Assembly (NCBI GenBank): GCA_028532985.1
Contig: JANCIK010000012.1
Span: 2,604,001-2,668,000, forward strand
From: Stropharia rugosoannulata
Lineage: Eukaryota; Basidiomycota; Agaricomycetes; Agaricales; Strophariaceae
Reading direction: 5' to 3'
DNA: 64,000 nt
The notes under the pieces are model-generated. The model saw only the letters and a program-made list of their open reading frames with translations, was not told where the DNA came from and ran no database searches. Positions 23,052 through 33,332 of the stretch are shown one piece after another. The translations under genes were made by a program, and so were the position numbers. The first letter of the stretch is position 1. Each line of letters starts with the position of its first letter.

Positions 23052-23171
23052 AGGCACAAAGTAGAAAAGGAGACCACAATAGAATATATTGGGTAAACTA
23101 AAGGAGAAAGGTACAAAAGAAACTAGCTAAGGACCACTTTGAGGCGCTCAGCGGAGTAATTAAGAGGGCCG

Positions 23172-24485
23172 TCACTGCGGCGCGGGCTCCTCAGCGGGGC
23201 TGGTCCCAGTCAAATCCAAGCTGCGCTGTAAAGTCTCTAACTCGTTAACGAGCAGAGCGCGGCGCTTCAGGATGAAGTCAATCTTGTGCAAGTCACAGAT
23301 GATCTCAGCCTGCAAATCTCCGATGAGACGGCGAGTGACGAGCTCGGAGGGGTTCCCGGTGTTCAGCGGTTCCTTAATGAGGTTGGTAGCAGCGTCGAGA
23401 CAGGCATTGACCTTGTCGTTCGAGAGAGTGAGATTGGTACCTAAAAGAAGATGAAAGAGTTCAGCGGACGCGACAGAGAAGAATAAGGGCAAATAGCGCA
23501 CCCTGCACAATGAAAGGAGAATCGGCGAAAGTAGGAACGCCGTCAGCGCCGAGACGAGCCTTCTTAGAGGAAGCGTCGTGGAAAGGTGTGTCGCGCGGAG
23601 GGCGCCGGTTGTCAGAAGAGCGGAGTGTCATGCCGCGGCCAAGCACGCGAGTGCGATGTCCGCTGGCCTCAGTACGCTCTCGCTGACATAGAAGTGAGAA
23701 AGTAACGAGGGAGGGAAAACGCAACAGAACGAACCTGACGAGGAGTGTCGGGAGGAGGCGCTGAGCGCTTCTTCGAAGGACTAGGCTCTGGGGTATTCTG
23801 GCGGCTAGGTACTCCGCCCTCAGTGGCAGCCTCGATCTTGTCATCGAGGGCCATCTTTTTAAGGAGGAGGTACAGCTGCATGTTAGTAATATCTAAAAGG
23901 GTGAGGAAGTCAGTCACACCTTGTCGTCATCAGAATCGGGGGAGGAGGTACCTCCGGGGGCAGAGACCGTCTCAGGATCGGCAGCGGAGCGCGAGAGGAG
24001 GCGAACGTTGCGCTGAGCGGACGATTAAAAAGATAAAGAAAGGCAGCAAGCACACAGCGTACTGGTCCAGTGGGAGTATGCATGCGCTGGCGCGAAGCAG
24101 CGGCTTTCGCTTTTAAAACTTGCTCATGCAGAGTGATAAAAGCGTTGGCAGCGGGAGAGAAAGTGCGGAAGTGGTGATCCGCCTCTAAGGAGGTGTAGAT
24201 GGCACGCGTCTCGTTGAGAATATCAACAGCCTCGCTGTTATTAATGATACGAGTAATGCCGCCGTGGGGATCACGCCAGCGGTTCTAAAAAGTTCGAGTG
24301 GTCAGCGGAGTAAAAGACCCAGCAGACCAGCTAAGTGCTGTGCGTACTAAGTCAATAGCCAGAAGCTCGAGGCTCCCGGTATAGTTGGAAGGCATGGCGG
24401 AAGCCAAGCCTCTGATATCTTGGATTAATGCCAGCTGGTGCTTGACATTACTAAAGTTGTACAGCGGAGCGGGTGCGTTGGACAT
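23172..24485 (-). CDS. X1, antisense spliced gene of element B
   Basis: Homologue of X1 in element A. The ATG is at 24485 (MSNAPAPLYNFSNVKHQ). Exon 1 ends at LAIDL, the next exon begins NRWRDPHGG, and the intron between them falls at the same codon as in A. Later exons contain ITNMQLYLLLKKMALDDK, PSPSKKRSAPPPDTPRQV, SSKKARLGADGVPTFADSPF and a C-terminal exon with NDKVNACLDAATNLIKEPLN and LVTRRLIGDLQAEIICDLHK, ending in PAEEPAPQ at 23172. It converges on pol, whose stop is 121 nt away. A minus-strand TATATATA box lies at about 24520. Function unknown. Basic KKR/KKAR clusters suggest nuclear location, which is inference. Confidence 0.75.
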
Positions 24486-24938
24486 TAGTAGCTGAGTGAT
24501 TCAAAGTAGGAGAGTAGGGCATATATATAGGCTCAGCGGAGCGCAGAGGACCTAATGAGGGGCGGCCAGCGGCGAGGAATGTGGCATCCCAGCGGACCAG
24601 ACTCCCAGCGGAGTTATGGTATGAACGCTGGAGGTAGAGACAGACCACCACATGCACGCTCGCATAAAACGGGGTGCAGAGCGGGAGCAGTTGATAGACG
24701 AAATGAGATCCAGCGGAGAGGCGCGCCTAGCTGAAAGCGCTCAGCGGAGGCTGATCGTGTGATTACCGCATATGGAAAAATTATGTCCGAATCAGGTATT
24801 GGCACCGACAATACATAGTGCCTAACTAGATACTTGTCATTTCAAATAGCAAAGGAGGCACCACATGTAATAGCCATTTACTCTGGTTACTGTAACAAGG
24901 GTACCCTACGGAGTAAACCAAGGAAGGGGCGCAATACC

Positions 24939-25483
24939 TCAAACATCCTGACATAATCTTGGTCTCAGCGCAGCGGGGAAGGAAGAGAAAAGGGGACAGA
25001 CGGGGAAGAAGTCCTCCTGGTAGAAATGCTGGGCGGCGTAATGGAGGCGTTGAAAGTGTTCGGTGTGATTAAGAACGCCGTAGCGCTCAGCGTCGTTGGT
25101 ACCACACAGACGAAGCACAAGTTCGGTGTAATACAGCTGAGCGCAGAGATGAGAAAGAAGCGGTGAATGACAGGTGGACTCGGTCAGCTCTAGGCCGCGC
25201 TGCGCGGACTACTCAGTGGGAGTGCATGGACCGTGGAGAAGGGGCTTACAGCATGATCTTGAACTCGGTTAAGCAGCGGGAGGCAGACACTCATGGGTAG
25301 CTGTTCCTCTGCAGCGGAGTCCAGAATATAGTGAAGGGCAGTTATATAGATTCGGCATACTCGGGCTACATCGTGAGGAGGAATGTCGCTTAGCGGACGA
25401 CGGGACAAAGCATCGAGACGAAGGATGCGAGGATCGGAATGGGCACGTAATAAGAGATTACTCTCAGCGGACAAGGAGGGCAT
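24939..25483 (-). CDS. X2, antisense spliced gene of element B
   Basis: Homologue of X2 in A. Exon 1 starts at 25483 (MPSLSAESNLLLRAHSDP) and ends at QDHA. A short GT-AG intron ends in ccgcgcag. Exon 2 begins RGLELTESTCHSP and contains HLCAQLYYTELVLRLCGTND and HYAAQHFYQEDFFPV, then a tail unrelated to A, with the stop at 24939-24941. Both sides of the intron are conserved in protein, while the intron itself is not. A minus-strand TATA-like stretch lies at about 25515-25530. No known domain recognised. Confidence 0.72.
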
Positions 25484-25552
25484 GTTGGCGTATAGGAATA
25501 CAGACAGAGGGAGTTATATTATATACGTAGATGGTCAGCGCAGCGGACTACC

Positions 25553-26024
25553 CTAATCAGAGCACACATCGTCTACGATGAGCGCGGCATCAGGGTCCAC
25601 TTCTTGAACATCGGCTGCAATTCGTTCAGAAGAAGGCAACAGATGGAATGGCATGCCCAGATGACTGTATCGGTCGAGAACGCGTAAGGCGGCGTTACTG
25701 AGTAGGCGCGGGTCGAAGTGATCATCGCTGAATGTCCGCTGAGCGCGGGCCTCGTAAAACACGATGGTCATGAGGAACGCCTGAAATTGGCGATTAAAGT
25801 CAACGAATCTCAGCGGGAGGGTAATACGATCCTGTGGAAATAGTCAGCGGAGTAGAATTTATAGAAGTAGGCCTTACCAGAGCACGGACAACAGCCTGCG
25901 CGGACTGCAACGACAAATGGAGCGTGGTCTCAGCGGAGTCTTCTGTGAGCTCAACATGGACAGCCAGCTGCTTGAGGATGGAGGTGAACTGGCGGGCGAC
26001 ATTGGTGCGCTGGTAGCGTTGCAT
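25553..26024 (-). CDS. X3, antisense spliced gene of element B
   Basis: Unrecognised protein of about 140 residues. The ATG is at 26024 (MQRYQRTNVARQFTSIL). Exon 1 runs to QSAQAVVRAL; a GT-AG intron begins gtaaggcc and ends ttccacag. Exon 2 begins DRITLPLRFVDFNRQFQAFL and contains MTIVFYEARAQRTFSDDHFD, NAALRVLDRYSHLGMPFH and an acidic end (DPDAALIVDDVCSD). It aligns over its whole length with X3 of element A. Its promoter region is the hairpin and polypurine module at 26059-26096, which on the minus strand contains CACTATAAAA. Confidence 0.74.
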
Positions 26025-26058
26025 GACTAAAGGAAGAAGAAGAAGAATAAAGAGCCTA

Positions 26059-26096
26059 TCAACTGAGGACAGTTGATTTTATAGTGAGGGGGAGAG
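26059..26096. promoter_or_regulatory. Internal hairpin, TATA and polypurine module of element B
   Basis: TCAACTG-AGGA-CAGTTGA forms a perfect 7 bp hairpin. It is followed by TTTTATAGTGAGGGGGAGAGA. On the minus strand this gives CCCCCTCACTATAAAA about 60 nt before the X3 ATG. The same arrangement sits directly before the 3' LTR, so this may also be an internal (central) polypurine tract. Confidence 0.6.
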
Positions 26097-26452
26097 AGCC
26101 CGCAAAAATATGGCCGCGGAGCACGTGTGGGGAAAAGAAGTCCGCTGAGCGGACCTAAGAAAAAGAGAAAGATAGCAGAAGAGAGTCAGCTGTAGGAGAA
26201 CCCGGCCAACAGCTAGGACACCTCCTCAGAGGTCTGCAGGTTGCTCAGCGGGGCGGAGTCTATGGCTAAGGACTTGAGAAGTTGCAAAGTCACACAAAAG
26301 AAGACAGAGCAAAGGAGGCATATTTGATTATAGCAAGATCTAATTTACTTTACATATGCCAGATAAAGTAATACAGAGCAGGAGAACAAGAAATGTAGAA
26401 AAGAGAAATAAAGGCCCCAAGGCCTGACAACCAGCGGAGCGCGCGACATCCC

Positions 26453-28456
26453 TCAATCCCCCTCCGCGGGAACCTCGGCGGCGTCTACCTCGCTAGGGAC
26501 GCGCGAAGGAGTCAGGAAAGTGCGAGCCACAGCGGGGGCCTTGCCCTTGGAAGTGGTGGTTAAGGGCTCGAGGCGCGAAGTACTGGCGGAGGGAGTGGCG
26601 GGAAGAGAGCTGTCCGCGGGAGTCCCTCTCTTGGACGAACGATCGCGCGAGCGTTTGACCTTCTCCGCTGCGATGATAGCATCGGCCTCTTCAGCTTGGC
26701 GGAGGGCCGCGTCCTCGAAAGCTTGAGATTCGGCCGCATTGAAGGCCTCTAGAGTGATGGCCTGGTCAGGCTGGGGGGCAGGGATGAAGGTGGTAGGATC
26801 GAAGCGCGGATGCTTTGGATCGTAGAAAGAGGCGGCGGGGGCAACGATAAGGGGGTCTTCCACGACAGCGGGGGCACAAAGAGAGGCGTAGGCCTCGTGG
26901 AGTCGATCGAGGTCGAGGCAGCGGAGAGCGTCGAAGGTTTCGCAATCACGGAAGCGCGGGCCAACAATGATCCCAGTGGGAAGGGTGAGCGCCATGGCGC
27001 GCGCCAGCTGGGAAAGTTCAATGAGTTGACCAAAGAACATGCGCTCCGCGGAGCGGCGCTGCTCTTCAGCCACGCGAGCTTGCTCTGTATAGGCGCTGAG
27101 GCGAGCGAAGCCAGACAGAAGGCCTAGAAAGAAAGAAAATTACAAGTCAGAATAAGAGAAAAGAGATGGGAAATAGACTCACTGGTCAAGGAAGTGCGAT
27201 GCCACAGGGAGGAGTCCTCGATAGTCTTGTCGACCTCCGCGGGCTCACAACAAAAGAGGCATTTTCCTTTTTGCTGGGTACTGCAAGTACAGCAATTCCG
27301 CGCCCACCCGCGGCAGATGCACTGGTGAAGGCCTTCATTTATGCGAGCATTGAAAGGACGAGCGCAGTGATTGCACACCATTCCCTTCTGTGAGAAGTGG
27401 AAAACCAGTTAGTAAAAATAGAAAGGGGCGCCCAGCGGGCAGATAAGACACGCACAATAATAGCGCCTTCGAGGCGGGCCTCAGAGGGGAGCATGCTCAT
27501 GTCAATCGCGTCGGGCAGAGGAGCGCCAGCCAGGGCGAGTTTAGCGGAGAACACAGGGGGCAAGACGTCGAGAATGGGATAGGTAGACTTGTACGCGATT
27601 TTGTTGCTATCAGGGCGGGTATTGGTGATCTCTTCAATTCCGCTGTCGGTCAGGGCCAAGGTAGGACCGCCAGCGGAGCAGACGACGGAAACTACCGCTG
27701 GGGACTCGAGATCGGCTTGGGCTGGGAAGGATCAGGATAGAGGAATAAAGAAATCTAAAAGAAAAACTTACCAGCGATAGCAGCGCTGGCCGCAAGCGCA
27801 GCGGGGCGCTGGCGTTTAATTAGCTTTGGGGGCGGCGCGGGAGGAACGAAGACGACAGGAGGGGTAGGAAGACGCTTGCGTTTGTCCTTACGAACCGCGG
27901 GCGAAGGCGAAGGGGGCCGTGGAACTTCGTCGTCTGAAACCATGATAATATCCTCCGCAGCGGGAGCGGCCTGGATGGGAGGAGGGGCAGGAGAGACGAG
28001 CGGAGCGGAGGTGGAGAGGGGGCGAGGGCCTGGGGCGGAAGAGCCATCCCACTGAGTAGGGAAGGCGGTAGCAAAGAAATGAACGTAGGAGGACAGGGGC
28101 TGGTGACCACTCGTGAACCAGCGACGCGCTTGCAGCGTCGGGGCCAGGGAGGGGTCGTTGGCGATAAGCATGTTGGCCACAGCGGAGAGGAGGATGCAAA
28201 ATTCGCGGACCCCGTTGTGGTAGAGGCCGTCAGAGCAATGAAAGCTCAGGTGGTCCTCGACAGCGTTGTCGATGTCCACCGGCTCGTCTAACCGCGCCAT
28301 TCCGTCGTCAGGCAAGTTGTCGGCACCAGCCAACGTTTCGAACTCTTGATAAACCATGAGCGCGGGGCGGAGGCGGCGGAAGCGGTCTTGAGCGTCTAAA
28401 AGGGCCTCAGCGCGCTCTTTCTCGCGCTGGCGGCGGTCGAAATTGCGAAAAGCCAT
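26453..28456 (-). CDS. X4, antisense spliced gene of element B with six-cysteine module
   Basis: Largest cassette gene. Exon 1 runs from ATG 28456 to 27772 (MAFRNFDRRQREKERAEALL, later a Pro-rich stretch with VRKDKRKRLPTPP and PPKLIKRQRP, likely nuclear signals). Exon 2 contains YKSTYPILDVLPPVF and LALAGAPLPDAIDM. Exon 3 (about 27190-27381) carries the module C-x2-C-x14-C-x8-C-x2-C-x7-C (CNHC ... HQC ... RNCCTC ... GKC). Exon 4 contains QLIELSQLARAMALTLPTG, GPRFRDCETFDALRCLDLDR and a Lys/Arg- and Ser-rich tail ending at 26453. The Cys spacing resembles a Zn2Cys6 cluster with an enlarged first loop. Homologous exon by exon to X4 of A. Candidate DNA-binding protein; this is inference. Confidence 0.74.
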
Positions 28457-28852
28457 GTTCGGTAGACTAGAGAAGAAAGTATGCAGGGGGTCTGCAGGAG
28501 GAGAGGGGAAAGAAAGGATGAGAAGGGCCAGAGAGCAGTATCCGACGTTTATAAGACAAAGGCTCGCCCAGCGGGAGAATTTTCTGGAAGATAAAAGTAC
28601 GGGGTGGCGGCGTCACATAAACTTTCAGGCGACCTACATAGAGAGCGGGGGTTTAGAAGCAGCGGCACAAGGCTGAAAAAGGGAAAGAATATCCTTAAAC
28701 AGAGAGAGAAACGGATAACAATGAAAGTGGACATCGGAGACGACCGAGAAGCTAAAGATAGGCAAATAGGCGCTGGGGAAAGCTGAAAATAGAAAATGAG
28801 GCGCTAAAAGTAGACGCGGGGACAGTACTGAGTCTAAAAATACAGGCGGATC
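28457..28852. other. X4 upstream region of element B
   Basis: About 400 bp between the X4 start and the pre-LTR hairpin. No conserved ORF. It probably holds the X4 promoter; the minus strand has CACTAAAAATTTT at about 28870-28882. Confidence 0.4.
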
Positions 28853-28890
28853 TTGACTGAGGACAGTCAAAATTTTTAGTGAGGGGGAGA
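28853..28890 (+). promoter_or_regulatory. Hairpin and polypurine tract before the 3' LTR of element B
   Basis: TTGACTG-AGGA-CAGTCAA hairpin, then TTTTTAGTGAGGGGGAGA abutting the LTR at 28891. The purine run is the expected plus-strand primer. The unit is a diverged duplicate of 26059-26096. Confidence 0.75.
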
Positions 28891-30282
28891 TGACAGGCCT
28901 GCGTTTATACCAAGGCTGTAAGTGGCCACAGCGAGCGGTTTGGGCTGGAGTGCAGGGGTACAGCGGAGCGGTGATTAGCCTGATCAGTCGTCTCAGCGCT
29001 CAGCGCGTGCATCACAAATCATCACGCGTGTGCTCAGCGGGCGGTTGTGTGGGGTTCAGCGGACTGTACGGGTCATAAGTACACAGTTGGATTACCTGGA
29101 ATAGCCGTCAGCGGAGCACATAACGGTTACTGTCGTCCCAGCGGAAGGCAGGAGTACAGCTGAGCGGAAAATATTAAAGGCGACGAGCAGGACTGTGTGT
29201 AGACGGCGTCCCAAAAAGGGCTCAGCGGAACACATCACGAAGGCGAAATTTGCCTAAGTCCACTCGTCAGGTGACCGTGGCGCGCGCGCTGGAGCGTGTG
29301 ATGCCCGAGGGAATGAATAATGCACACAGCACGGACTCCGCTGGGGAACTTTGGCAGCGGTAACCAGGCCTCGATGACCAAGAAGGAACCGCCCAGCGGG
29401 GTTAAACGGCGTCTCTCGGCGGAGGCTGGCGGCGCAACGGGATCAGGTCGCGCTCAGCGGAGTAGTCATCAAAAACGCCCAGCGGAGGCACATGCGCTCA
29501 GCGGACCTTTGGTCCGGCGTTGCTAGTATTTACTCTCCACCTAAATTAGTACACAGCGCGCGTCTATATAAACTTGTAATTGTAACTACGGAAATTAAGC
29601 AATTGTCTACCCACTAGATCTGTGTGTTGGGCTCCGTCCCAGACCGTCAGCGGGCTGTGTCTAGCTTTTGTTAGGGTTTTAACTGTGAAGTGTATTGTGA
29701 ATTATAGAAGTTTTGGATAGCTTCTGGCCACCGGGTCATTTGGAGAGCTCAGCGGGGAGTCAGTGCAACCGTGTACGAAAACTCGCGCTGTAGTGTTTTG
29801 AGATTTGAGACTGCACCACCGGGTGAACGAGGTTCTGGATAGCCTCAGCGGAATAGGACTTTGGATAGTCAGCGGAGCGAGGCACAATTGGGAATACCAG
29901 CTTGTGTGAGCATCTGCATCGGTCACCGGACCTCAAACCCACTCAGCGGAATAAGCCCCGCGGAGCCACCATCAAAACTATACATTACTATCGATACCCT
30001 GCGCTCAGCGGAGGTCGCCCAGACATTAATCTGAGACTTCTAGAATTAAACCCCTCCTTAAAAAACGAACTTGCAGGCACTGTACAGCGGACATCTGGAC
30101 TGAACTTACGAGACTCTTAAACATCACAGTCGCTCAGCGGAGAGGACCAGGAAAAGCGTAGACATCTATATTCCGCTTAGCTGAAGAGCGTCGCTCGATC
30201 TAGGGGATAGGATCTCGCTCCGCTGGGGTTGTGTGTGTTGTGTTTCTTGTGATTCGAGTCTAGCCCCGCGGCAGACCTCTCA
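28891..30282 (+). repeat. 3' LTR of element B
   Basis: 1392 bp copy of the 5' LTR. It is preceded by hairpin and polypurine tract and followed by target duplication ACGA, after which element A sequence (promoter region of X2 and then X3) resumes. Confidence 0.97.
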
Positions 30283-30286
30283 ACGA

Positions 30287-30352
30287 TAAAAGACATGTTC
30301 ATTTGAAGGATCATATATAGCACTAAACGATCCATCAGAGCCGCGCACGGGC
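30287..30352 (-). promoter_or_regulatory. Displaced upstream region of X2 of element A
   Basis: Element A sequence resuming after element B. On the minus strand a TATATATGATCC box (about 30311-30322) points toward the former position of the X2 ATG at 14311, now 16 kb away because of the B insertion. It is also the spacer downstream of X3. Confidence 0.5.
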
Positions 30353-30833
30353 TCAATTGTAGCTAATATCATCTACTACAAGGGCAGCGTCGGGATCTGT
30401 GTCTAGAATGGCGGTCCCTGTTGGTTCCGAGGGTGGGAGATTGTGAAAAGGCATGCCAAGATGGCTGTACCGATCGAGAATGTGAAGAGCGGCGTTGCTG
30501 AGCATGCACACATCGAAATGATCATCGCTGAATCTGCGCTGAGCGCGGCCTTCGTAAAACACGATCGTCATGACTAAAGACAGGAATTGGCGATTGAAAT
30601 CGATAAAGCGCAAAGGCAGTGTAATGCGATCCTGGAGGAAAACGTCAGCAGAAGAAGCGCTTGCATGAACATAAGGACTTTACCAGTGCGCGCACGAGGG
30701 ATTGAGCAGACTGTAGAGGAAAGTGAAAAGGGCCGTTGTCGCAGTCCCCTGCGAGCTCCGCATGAACGGCGAGTTGTCTCAGTAAAACAGTGAATTGGCG
30801 AGCAACAGCGGTGCGCTGATATCGGAGAGCCAT
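30353..30833 (-). CDS. X3, antisense spliced gene of element A
   Basis: Homologue of X3 in B. The ATG is at 30833 (MALRYQRTAVARQFTVLLRQ). Exon 1 ends at QSAQSLVRAL; a GT-AG intron begins gtaaagtcc and ends tcctccag. Exon 2 begins DRITLPLRFIDFNRQF and contains MTIVFYEGRAQRRFSDDHFD and NAALHILDRYSHLGMPFH, ending in DAALVVDDISYN at 30353. The intron falls at the same codon as in B. Function unknown. Confidence 0.74.
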
Positions 30834-30853
30834 AACAGAGAGTAAAGAAGCTC

Positions 30854-30892
30854 TCAACTGGGGACAGTTGAATTTATAGTGGGGGGGAGAGA
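30854..30892. promoter_or_regulatory. Internal hairpin, TATA and polypurine module of element A
   Basis: TCAACTG-GGGA-CAGTTGA followed by ATTTATAGTGGGGGGGAGAGA. On the minus strand it reads CCCCCCCACTATAAAT about 40 nt upstream of the X3 ATG. It matches the module at 33906-33942 and the two in element B. Confidence 0.6.
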
Positions 30893-31227
30893 TGGCCTAG
30901 CCAAGCAGAGATAAACCTAGGTGCTTAAGGAGATACTGCAGAGAGATCAGGAACTCAGGACAGGAGCAGAAGGTGATGGGCACATACAAGCAAGGGCGGA
31001 TCATTCATGTGCGCGCATTGCACTTGTACTCGCTCAGGGAATATTACAGAAAATAAAGCACTTAGGATCACACAGGAAGGAGGCAAAAGATAAATAATTC
31101 CAAAGCATATTTAGGCTAGACAATAGCTATTCTACATATGCTAGATAGAATAGTAAGGGAGAGCACAAGAAAAGGGAAAGATAAGAGGAGAAAACAAGCG
31201 CCAAAAATGCGCGCCCCGCAGCAAGAC

Positions 31228-33332
31228 TTAGGCCTCCATGTGAACGACATCTTCTTCCTCAGCGGAGGCCTCAGGGCTCGAGTCGTTAACAACAACGGGA
31301 GAGGACTTGTAGGAACGGATGGGAGCTTTGCCTTTTCCTTTGCCTTTACCCTTGCCTTTGGACGTCGACTTCGGGACTTTGGAAGCCTTAGAAGGCTGGG
31401 GGGCAGGGACAAAGGAAGAAGGATCTTGACGCGGATGGTCGGGACGGTAGAAAGAAGAGGACGGCGGCGCGGACTCGATAGGGTGATCGGGATCCAATGG
31501 TTGGCAGAGCGCATCATAGGAAGCGCAGAGCTGTTCGAGGTCCATGGATCGAAGGGCGTCGAATGTCTCGCAGTCAGTGAAGCGAGAACCAATAATAACA
31601 TTAGTTGGCAGAGTCACTGCCATAGCCTGCGCAAGCTGCACAAGCTGGATGAGTTCGGCGAAGTAGAGGCGCTGAAGGCCTCGACGGGACTCTTCCGCGG
31701 CGCGCGCCTGCTGACCATAGGCCTCGAGACGGGCGAAGGAAGCTTGAAGCTCTGAAAAGAAGAGAAAGTCAGTAAAGTAGAAAGAAAAGATAAAAGATGC
31801 GCGCACCACGGGGGGAGGTGCGATACCAGCCAGAAGTCCCTTCTAGTGCGCTGTCAAGCTCAGCGCCGGTCATGGTATGGAGACAGGGACCTTGGCCCCC
31901 TAGGCGGCAACTCGCGCATTTCCGACCAGGACCGCGAAGGATACAAAAGTGTTTGAGGGAAGGAGTGGAAGAGGATTCGCCCTGAGGGCGCCCGCAAAGC
32001 GAGCAAGTAAACCCGGGCTAAAGAAAGAAGTAATTAAACAAAATTTCGAAAGAGGAGAAAATAAAATGAAAAGACGAACGATGATGGCTTCGCGCAGCGC
32101 CTCCTCAGGTGGGAGTTGGGCCATGCTTATGGCGTCGGGTAAAGGGGCGCCAGCCAGTGCCAGGGACGCATGGTAGACGCCAGGCAGGAGATTGTAAATG
32201 GGGTAGGTTGAGCGGTACTGGGATTTGGAAGCATCGACGCCCTTCAGGCGTGGAAGCTCCTCGAGGCCGCTGGGAATGGCCTCTACGGGGACGACCTTGG
32301 TATGCGATGCGCGCACCTTAGGAACGGCCGGAGAGGCGCGTACGGTGGAAGGCCCCGCTACAGCCTCCTGGGTCGCTAAATAAAATAAAAATAATAAGGG
32401 CGTCAAACAAATGGTATAAGCTGGTAAAAGCAGAATGCCTTACCAGTACTAGCGGCCTTGCGCGTGCGTTTAACAAGGGGGATCACCAGGACTGGCAAAG
32501 TCGAGATAGGGACGAGCGCGGCGCGCTTGCGCTTGGAGGGCGCAGCAGGCGCGGAATCGTCAAGGCGAGGAGATACGGGGTCTGGGGATGGAGGAGGAGG
32601 AGTCGGTGAAGGCGAGGCGCGCTTGCGTTTTGCAGGCACGGCGGGAGTGGGCTCGGTGGGCGCAGGGTCTGGAGAAGGAGGGGGTGGAGTTGACGAAGGT
32701 GAGGCATGCCTCTCTTCGACGGGAGGCGCAGGGATGGTCTCCATAACTGTCCTGCTTCCAGAGGGCTCGCCCATCGCTACGTCGGGCCCAGTCGACGCCA
32801 AGGGCACGCATTGAAGACGAGGCTCAGGCTCGTCTCCAGGAACCCAGAGCGGAAGGAAGGCGGTGGCGAAAGCCCCCTGGTACGAGAGAAGCTAGGGAAC
32901 GAGAAGCGCGCATCGAATGTAAGCGGGGTGAAGAAGAAAAATGAAGAAAGAAAAAGGGGGCACCGGTTCGTGAGTGGGCTCTGAGTACCACACTGCCCGC
33001 CTAGGGGGGTCCTGTGAGTCCCAACCGAAGGAGGCGTTGCTATCGTTCAGGCTCAGAATAGAAAGAATAAGGGCAAGTTCCCGAATGCCAGCATGATGGG
33101 AAAGGTCCTGAGGAAAAGCTAGGACATGCGCTGTGAGACCCGCGCCCAGGGCGTCCCGATAGCTGTTGAAAAGCGACGCTTGGGCAGCGTCAAGAGAGTC
33201 AAGGTCGCCTAAGTCTTCGAGCGCGGCGAAATTGGTAAGGGCTGGGCGCAGGCGGTGGAAACGGTCCACGCCATCGCGTTCGCGATCCTCGGTGCGCTGC
33301 GCGATAAACGAAAAAGCCTTTCTGAAGCCCAT
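31228..33332 (-). CDS. X4, antisense spliced gene of element A with six-cysteine module
   Basis: Homologue of X4 in B. The ATG is at 33332 (MGFRKAFSFIAQRTEDRERD). Exon 1 contains DRFHRLRPALTNF and GIRELALILSIL; an intron present here but not obvious in B follows THEP. The next exon (GAFATAFLPLWVP) leads to a Pro/Ser-rich region with three AKRKRA/SKRKRA basic clusters. A later exon has YRSTYPIYNLLPGVY and LALAGAPLPDAISM. The module C-x2-C-x16-C-x8-C-x2-C-x7-C (CSLC ... HFC ... RKCASC ... GPC, about 31880-32015) follows. The final exon has ELIQLVQLAQAMAVTLPTN, GSRFTDCETFDALRSMDLEQ, a GKGKGKGKGKAP basic run and an acidic end. Family-specific GCGCGCA motifs fall mainly in its introns and spacers. 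Confidence 0.74.

Larger units (their letters stand above)
14317..30282 (+). mobile_element. Element B: Ty3/gypsy-like LTR retrotransposon nested in element A
   Basis: Full-length element of 15,966 bp. It has LTRs at 14317-15708 and 28891-30282, target duplication ACGA (14313-14316 and 30283-30286), a primer-binding site at 15711 and a polypurine tract at about 28879-28890. Its organisation is the same as element A: gag, protease ORF, RT-RNaseH-integrase ORF in sense, then X1-X4 in antisense. The LTRs differ by one visible base (14818 T, 29398 C), so it is very young. Its RT-RNaseH-integrase ORF is intact, but the protease ORF has a 1 bp deletion near 18899-18901. The element is saturated with CAGCGGA/TCCGCTG motifs in place of the GCGCGCA motifs of A. 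Confidence 0.97.

Noticed and set aside
27183..27381. Canonical Zn2Cys6 DNA-binding domain in X4
   Set aside because: The second spacing is 14-16 instead of about 6 residues and the usual basic residues between Cys 2 and 3 are missing, so it is reported only as a resembling module.
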